Source: Spirochaetales bacterium | GTDB lineage: Bacteria > Spirochaetota > Spirochaetia > Sphaerochaetales > Sphaerochaetaceae | Assembly (NCBI GenBank): GCA_012800465.1 | Contig: JAAZJI010000217.1 | Span: forward strand, 1-9,473 | Direction of reading: 5' to 3' | DNA: 9,473 nucleotides | The notes under the pieces: generated by a model | The model's database searches: none | The model's input: only the letters and a program-made list of their open reading frames with translations | Told to the model about the DNA's origin: nothing | Part shown: one piece after another, positions 6,393-9,473 of the stretch | Layout: each line of letters begins with the position of its first letter | How positions within the stretch are numbered: position 1 is the stretch's first letter | Translations under genes and position numbers: made by a program

Positions 6393-7604
6393 ATGACTGG
6401 AAGGTATGCCCTTGTCTATCGTCACGTATCACGGGAGTATCTGCTCTCCTTCTTCGTGGCGTTCCTTTTTTTCTTCTTCATCTTCTTCATCAACCAGATC
6501 CTCCTTCTTGCCCAGAAGATTCTCATCAAGCAGGTCGACTACCCCTCGGTCTTCAAGGCGATCCTCTATTCGATCCCCCAGTTCCTCCTCTTCACCTTTC
6601 CCTTTTCCAGCCTCACCGCTTCGAGCATGACCTTGGGGGATCTCGGCGAGCACCGGGAGATTCTCGCCCTGCGCTGCACCGGGATTTCTCCGGTCCGCCT
6701 CTACCTACCCATCCTCCTGCTCTCTCTTGTGATCACCGCCGCCACGTTCGTCACCGCCGATCGGATCCTTCCCGTCTCCTCGGCACGGTATCGCCAGCTG
6801 TACATCTCGCTGATGCAGGACCTGCCGACCCTTGAACTGGTGGATGGTGGAATCAACACGATCGGGGACAAGACCCTGATCAACAGAAGCGTCGAGGAAA
6901 ACCGGGTCGACGAGCTGATCCTCTTCGACTCCTCATCCCGGGAGGAGGGAAAGGTTCTTACCGCGCCGTCGGCTACCGTGACGCTGGACGATCAGCTGAA
7001 TTTCGTCTACCTGCTCGACCTGGATCGACCTCAGATCCTCTACACTCGCAGCGGGGGCGAGTGGGCGCTTGCCCACGCCGAGCGAGCCCGGCTCTTTCTG
7101 GACTTCTCCAAACAGGTCGGCTCGCTGGGAACCGTTCTACCGAGTCAGTTAAGCACCAAACAGCTCAAAGAGGAGATCGCCCGATACCGGATCGGCTTCG
7201 ATGAGGAGATGGGGCGATACAATAAAACACTGAGCGCTCTGCAGGATGAGGTCAGGGCGGGAACGAAAAGCAAAGCGGATCTGAAGGAGTTCAAAAAAGA
7301 AAAACCGATCAACTTCTACCTCCAATACTACACGGCGGAATTGCACAAGAAGTATGCGTTGAGCACGGCGTGCACGATCCTGCTCTTTCTCACTTTCGTC
7401 CTGGCTCACCTTCGTCTTCGCCACGGCAAGCTGATCGGCTTCGGCCTTTCGATGATCGTTGCGGTGATCTACTGGTATCTGCTCTTTTTCGCCCAGCTGC
7501 AGATTTTTTCCCATCCCGTCTCCGCCGCGCTGTTCATCTGGGCGCCGAACATCATCCTCGGCACCCTCGGACTGCTCCTGCTGTTCATCCTGAGGCGCTC
7601 ATGA
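6393..7604 (+). CDS. lptF: LptF/LptG-family (YjgP/YjgQ) lipid-export permease, first copy
   Basis: In Gram-negative bacteria LptF and LptG form the membrane part of the LptB2FG ABC transporter, which lifts lipopolysaccharide from the inner membrane onto the LptC-A-D bridge. The 403-aa product has the family plan: three N-terminal membrane helices (about 17-40, 54-80, 103-125), a periplasmic jellyroll domain, and three C-terminal helices (about 323-342, 348-371, 378-400). The cytoplasmic segment GDLGEHREILALRCTGISP (82-100) is the conserved coupling region that contacts the ATPase. A charged helical stretch (about 253-308) before the fourth helix is longer than I expect. No other in-frame start exists between the in-frame stop at 6333 and the ATG at 6393, so the start is fixed. 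It overlaps lptG as ATGA. Assignment as LptF rather than LptG rests on order only. Confidence 0.87.
   Translation: MTGRYALVYRHVSREYLLSFFVAFLFFFFIFFINQILLLAQKILIKQVDYPSVFKAILYSIPQFLLFTFPFSSLTASSMTLGDLGEHREILALRCTGISPVRLYLPILLLSLVITAATFVTADRILPVSSARYRQLYISLMQDLPTLELVDGGINTIGDKTLINRSVEENRVDELILFDSSSREEGKVLTAPSATVTLDDQLNFVYLLDLDRPQILYTRSGGEWALAHAERARLFLDFSKQVGSLGTVLPSQLSTKQLKEEIARYRIGFDEEMGRYNKTLSALQDEVRAGTKSKADLKEFKKEKPINFYLQYYTAELHKKYALSTACTILLFLTFVLAHLRLRHGKLIGFGLSMIVAVIYWYLLFFAQLQIFSHPVSAALFIWAPNIILGTLGLLLLFILRRS
6466..6491 (+). repeat. T7 run plus 9-bp tandem repeat inside lptF
   Basis: A run of seven T (6466-6472) is followed by C and then two exact tandem copies of TTCTTCATC (6474-6482 and 6483-6491). 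The tract encodes the Phe/Ile-rich core of the first membrane helix. It stands out in otherwise G+C-rich DNA. It may simply reflect Phe-rich coding, but the T run could be prone to slippage. Confidence 0.5.
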
Positions 7605-8683
7605 AACTCTACCTCCGCCATATCTTCCGCAGCACGGTCGTCGTCGCCCTGGGAGCCCTCCTGTTGACGACGCTGATGCTCATCAGCGTCGACCTCTTCG
7701 CCAACCTCGACACCTACCTCTCCCATGAGCTGCCGCTCTCGACGATCGCGTATCTGACCCTGCTTGGATCTCCTCAGGCGATGATCTTCGCCCTCGGCCC
7801 CTCCCTGCTCTTCAGCGCGACCTACTTTCTTTCCCAGCTTCATGCCAACAACGAGTACATCTGCCTGATCGGAAGCGGGATCCGGCCCTTGAAGATCATC
7901 CTTCCGATCATCGCGGTCGGGCTCCTCGCTTCAATCCTTCAGTTCACCTTCGCCGAATATGTGAAGCTTCCGCTTTCCAAGGAGCGGCTCGTCCTGGAGG
8001 AGGATCTCTTCGGACTGAGAACCACTCAGGACAATCGGAACATCACCCTCCACGATCCCGAGGGACGCTATGTCCTCTTCGCCCGCCACTTCCGCGCCGA
8101 GGACGACCGGCTGCGGGAGGTCATGCTCCTTCTCTTCGATGAACAGGGAAACCTCACCCACAGGATCGATGCCCGACAGGGTAGCTATGATGAAGATAGC
8201 GGATACTGGAGGTTTCACGGCGTGCAGAGCCAAGAAGTAGGCGAGGTGGTAACAACGACGAGTCATGAAACCTATGACGATTCGCGGATCGACCTCGATC
8301 CTTCCTACTTCAGCGGAGCGGGCGGTGACATCGATCAAATGGACATCCAAACGGCTCTTCACTATCTGCATTGGATGAAGCGCCTCGATCCCAATCGCTA
8401 CACTCCTTTGGCCGCCGATTTCGTCAAACGGATCCTGGATGCGTTGAACCCCCTGGTCCTGACCGTCATCGCCGCCACGATCCGATACTCCCTGAAGAAG
8501 AACATCCTGCTCTTTGCGATCATCACCAGTCTGGTCGTCGCGGTGGTCTACTACGTCGTGCAGATGGTGACGATGATCGCCGCCCGCCAGGGGGTCCTTT
8601 CGCCCATCTGGGCTATGGTGATCCCCTCGATTGTGGTACTATTGCTCGCGGCGCTCCAGCGCACGCTTTCAAGACGGGGTTGA
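7601..8683 (+). CDS. lptG: LptF/LptG-family (YjgP/YjgQ) lipid-export permease, second copy
   Basis: This is the likely partner of the preceding permease, completing the membrane heterodimer of an LptB2FG-type exporter. The product is 360 aa, the usual family size. Helices are visible at about 10-30, 50-77 and 98-120, then a soluble beta-rich periplasmic part (about 125-280), then three C-terminal helices from about residue 283 (LNPLVLTVIAATI, then a Val/Ile-rich helix, then IPSIVVLLLAALQ). The conserved cytoplasmic element reads NNEYICLIGSGIRPLK (83-98). The start at 7601 overlaps the lptF stop as ATGA and has GAGG 5 nt upstream; the longer open frame upstream is inside lptF. tgt starts 2 nt after the stop. 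No lptA, lptB, lptC or lptD is in the window, so the substrate cannot be read from here. LptG rather than LptF is assigned by position. Confidence 0.87.
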   Translation: MKLYLRHIFRSTVVVALGALLLTTLMLISVDLFANLDTYLSHELPLSTIAYLTLLGSPQAMIFALGPSLLFSATYFLSQLHANNEYICLIGSGIRPLKIILPIIAVGLLASILQFTFAEYVKLPLSKERLVLEEDLFGLRTTQDNRNITLHDPEGRYVLFARHFRAEDDRLREVMLLLFDEQGNLTHRIDARQGSYDEDSGYWRFHGVQSQEVGEVVTTTSHETYDDSRIDLDPSYFSGAGGDIDQMDIQTALHYLHWMKRLDPNRYTPLAADFVKRILDALNPLVLTVIAATIRYSLKKNILLFAIITSLVVAVVYYVVQMVTMIAARQGVLSPIWAMVIPSIVVLLLAALQRTLSRRG

Positions 8684-8685
8684 CC

Positions 8686-9473
8686 ATGACGATCTTCGAA
8701 ACCACGCATCAGGATACCTCTTCCAATGCCCGCCTCGGGCTCCTTCACCTCGGTCACGGGACGGTGGAGACCCCCGTCTTCATGCCGGTGGGAACCGCCG
8801 GGACGGTCAAGGGGATCCATCACGAAGAGGTGGCGCGGATCGGGTACAAGCTTATCTTGGGAAACACCTACCACCTCTACCTCCGGCCTGGACTGGAAGT
8901 CCTCAACCAATACGGAGGTCTGCACCGGTTCTCGGCGTGGAATCATAATCTCTTGACCGACAGCGGAGGGTTCCAGGTGTTCAGCCTTTCGGGCTTGCGG
9001 AAGATCGAGGAGCAGGGAGTGAGCTTCCAAAGCCATATCGACGGTTCCCGTCGTCTCTTCACCCCCGAGAGCGTCATCGATGCCCAGGCGGTCATCGGCA
9101 GCGACATCGCAATGTGCCTCGATGTCTGCACCCCTCCTGAGATCTCCCATCGTGCGGCATGGGAGGCGATGGAGCGTACCCACCGCTGGGCACAAAGAGC
9201 GATTATCCGTCGAAATCAGCATGAGACGATGAAGGGGCATCTCTTCGGAATCGTGCAGGGGAACTTCTATGAGGACTTACGAAAGGCATCCGCCGAATTC
9301 TTCAATGAACAGGAGTTTCCCGGCCTTGCGATCGGGGGCTTGAGCGTCGGAGAACCCAAGGAGGAGTTCATCCGGTTTCTCGCCCATACCGCTTCGCACG
9401 TGACGAAGGAGAAACCGCGCTACGTGATGGGGATCGGATCGCCCGACTACATCCTCGAGGCGGTCGAGCAGGG
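8686..9473 (+). CDS. tgt: tRNA-guanine transglycosylase, 3' end missing
   Basis: Tgt swaps guanine-34 in the anticodon of Asp, Asn, His and Tyr tRNAs for preQ1, a step towards queuosine. The 262 codons present run off the window, about 70% of the usual ~370-375 aa. Clear landmarks are LGNTYHLYLRPG (58-69), the substrate-binding TDSGGFQ with Asp92, LDVC with Asp146 and Cys148 (DEC in most relatives), FGIVQG (187-192), GLAIGGLSVGE (213-223) and YVMGIGSPDYILEAV (246-260). The nucleophilic Asp and the Cys/His zinc site should lie just past the window end and cannot be checked. GGGG (8676-8679) lies 6 nt before the ATG, and the gap after lptG is only 2 nt, so it belongs to the same transcription unit. 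Confidence 0.96.
   Translation, partial: MTIFETTHQDTSSNARLGLLHLGHGTVETPVFMPVGTAGTVKGIHHEEVARIGYKLILGNTYHLYLRPGLEVLNQYGGLHRFSAWNHNLLTDSGGFQVFSLSGLRKIEEQGVSFQSHIDGSRRLFTPESVIDAQAVIGSDIAMCLDVCTPPEISHRAAWEAMERTHRWAQRAIIRRNQHETMKGHLFGIVQGNFYEDLRKASAEFFNEQEFPGLAIGGLSVGEPKEEFIRFLAHTASHVTKEKPRYVMGIGSPDYILEAVEQ

Noticed and set aside
1..9473. Mobile elements, CRISPR, tRNA/rRNA genes, riboswitches, defence or biosynthetic islands
   Set aside because: Nearly all of the window is accounted for by conserved coding sequence. No terminal inverted repeats, spaced repeats, transposase motifs or RNA-gene signatures were seen.

Overview
This window is a stretch of conserved housekeeping genes from a bacterial chromosome. 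It holds ten protein genes, all on the + strand, in the order infB (5' end missing), rbfA, truB, ribF, rpsO, pnp, dut, lptF, lptG and tgt (3' end missing). I see no mobile element, CRISPR array, tRNA, rRNA or defence-type gene. G+C looks to be in the high fifties by eye. The best lineage guess is a spirochaete, perhaps Sphaerochaeta-like. This rests on the gene order, the TruB active-site variant LDKFA where most bacteria have LDPxA, and the shortened RibF. It is recalled knowledge, not a database result.

Region 1 (1-3743) is the downstream half of a nusA-infB type translation operon: initiation factor 2, the 30S maturation factor RbfA, tRNA pseudouridine-55 synthase TruB, a RibF-family FMN adenylyltransferase and ribosomal protein S15. 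Each gene overlaps the next by 4 to 17 nt, so translational coupling is likely. The end of ribF also carries a short hairpin that covers part of the rpsO Shine-Dalgarno sequence.

Region 2 (3744-3838) is the only intergenic gap longer than 5 nt. It contains a long imperfect hairpin (21 pairs, one C/C mismatch, 7-nt loop), then a purine-rich single-stranded leader before pnp. Size, shape and position resemble the RNase III processing hairpin upstream of pnp in E. coli.

Region 3 (3839-6387) holds pnp (polynucleotide phosphorylase, complete domain set) and dut (dUTPase, all five motifs). They overlap by 4 nt.

Region 4 (6393-8683) encodes two YjgP/YjgQ-family permeases, the LptF/LptG pair that extracts lipid from the inner membrane for delivery to the outer membrane. 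Region 5 (8686-9473) is the first ~70% of tgt, which makes queuosine-type tRNA.

The genes therefore combine ribosome and tRNA production, RNA turnover, nucleotide hygiene and envelope lipid export in one closely packed transcription unit. I find no convincing new biological system. The items most worth a second look are the pnp leader hairpin, the rpsO translation-site hairpin, and a RibF whose riboflavin kinase half appears to have decayed.
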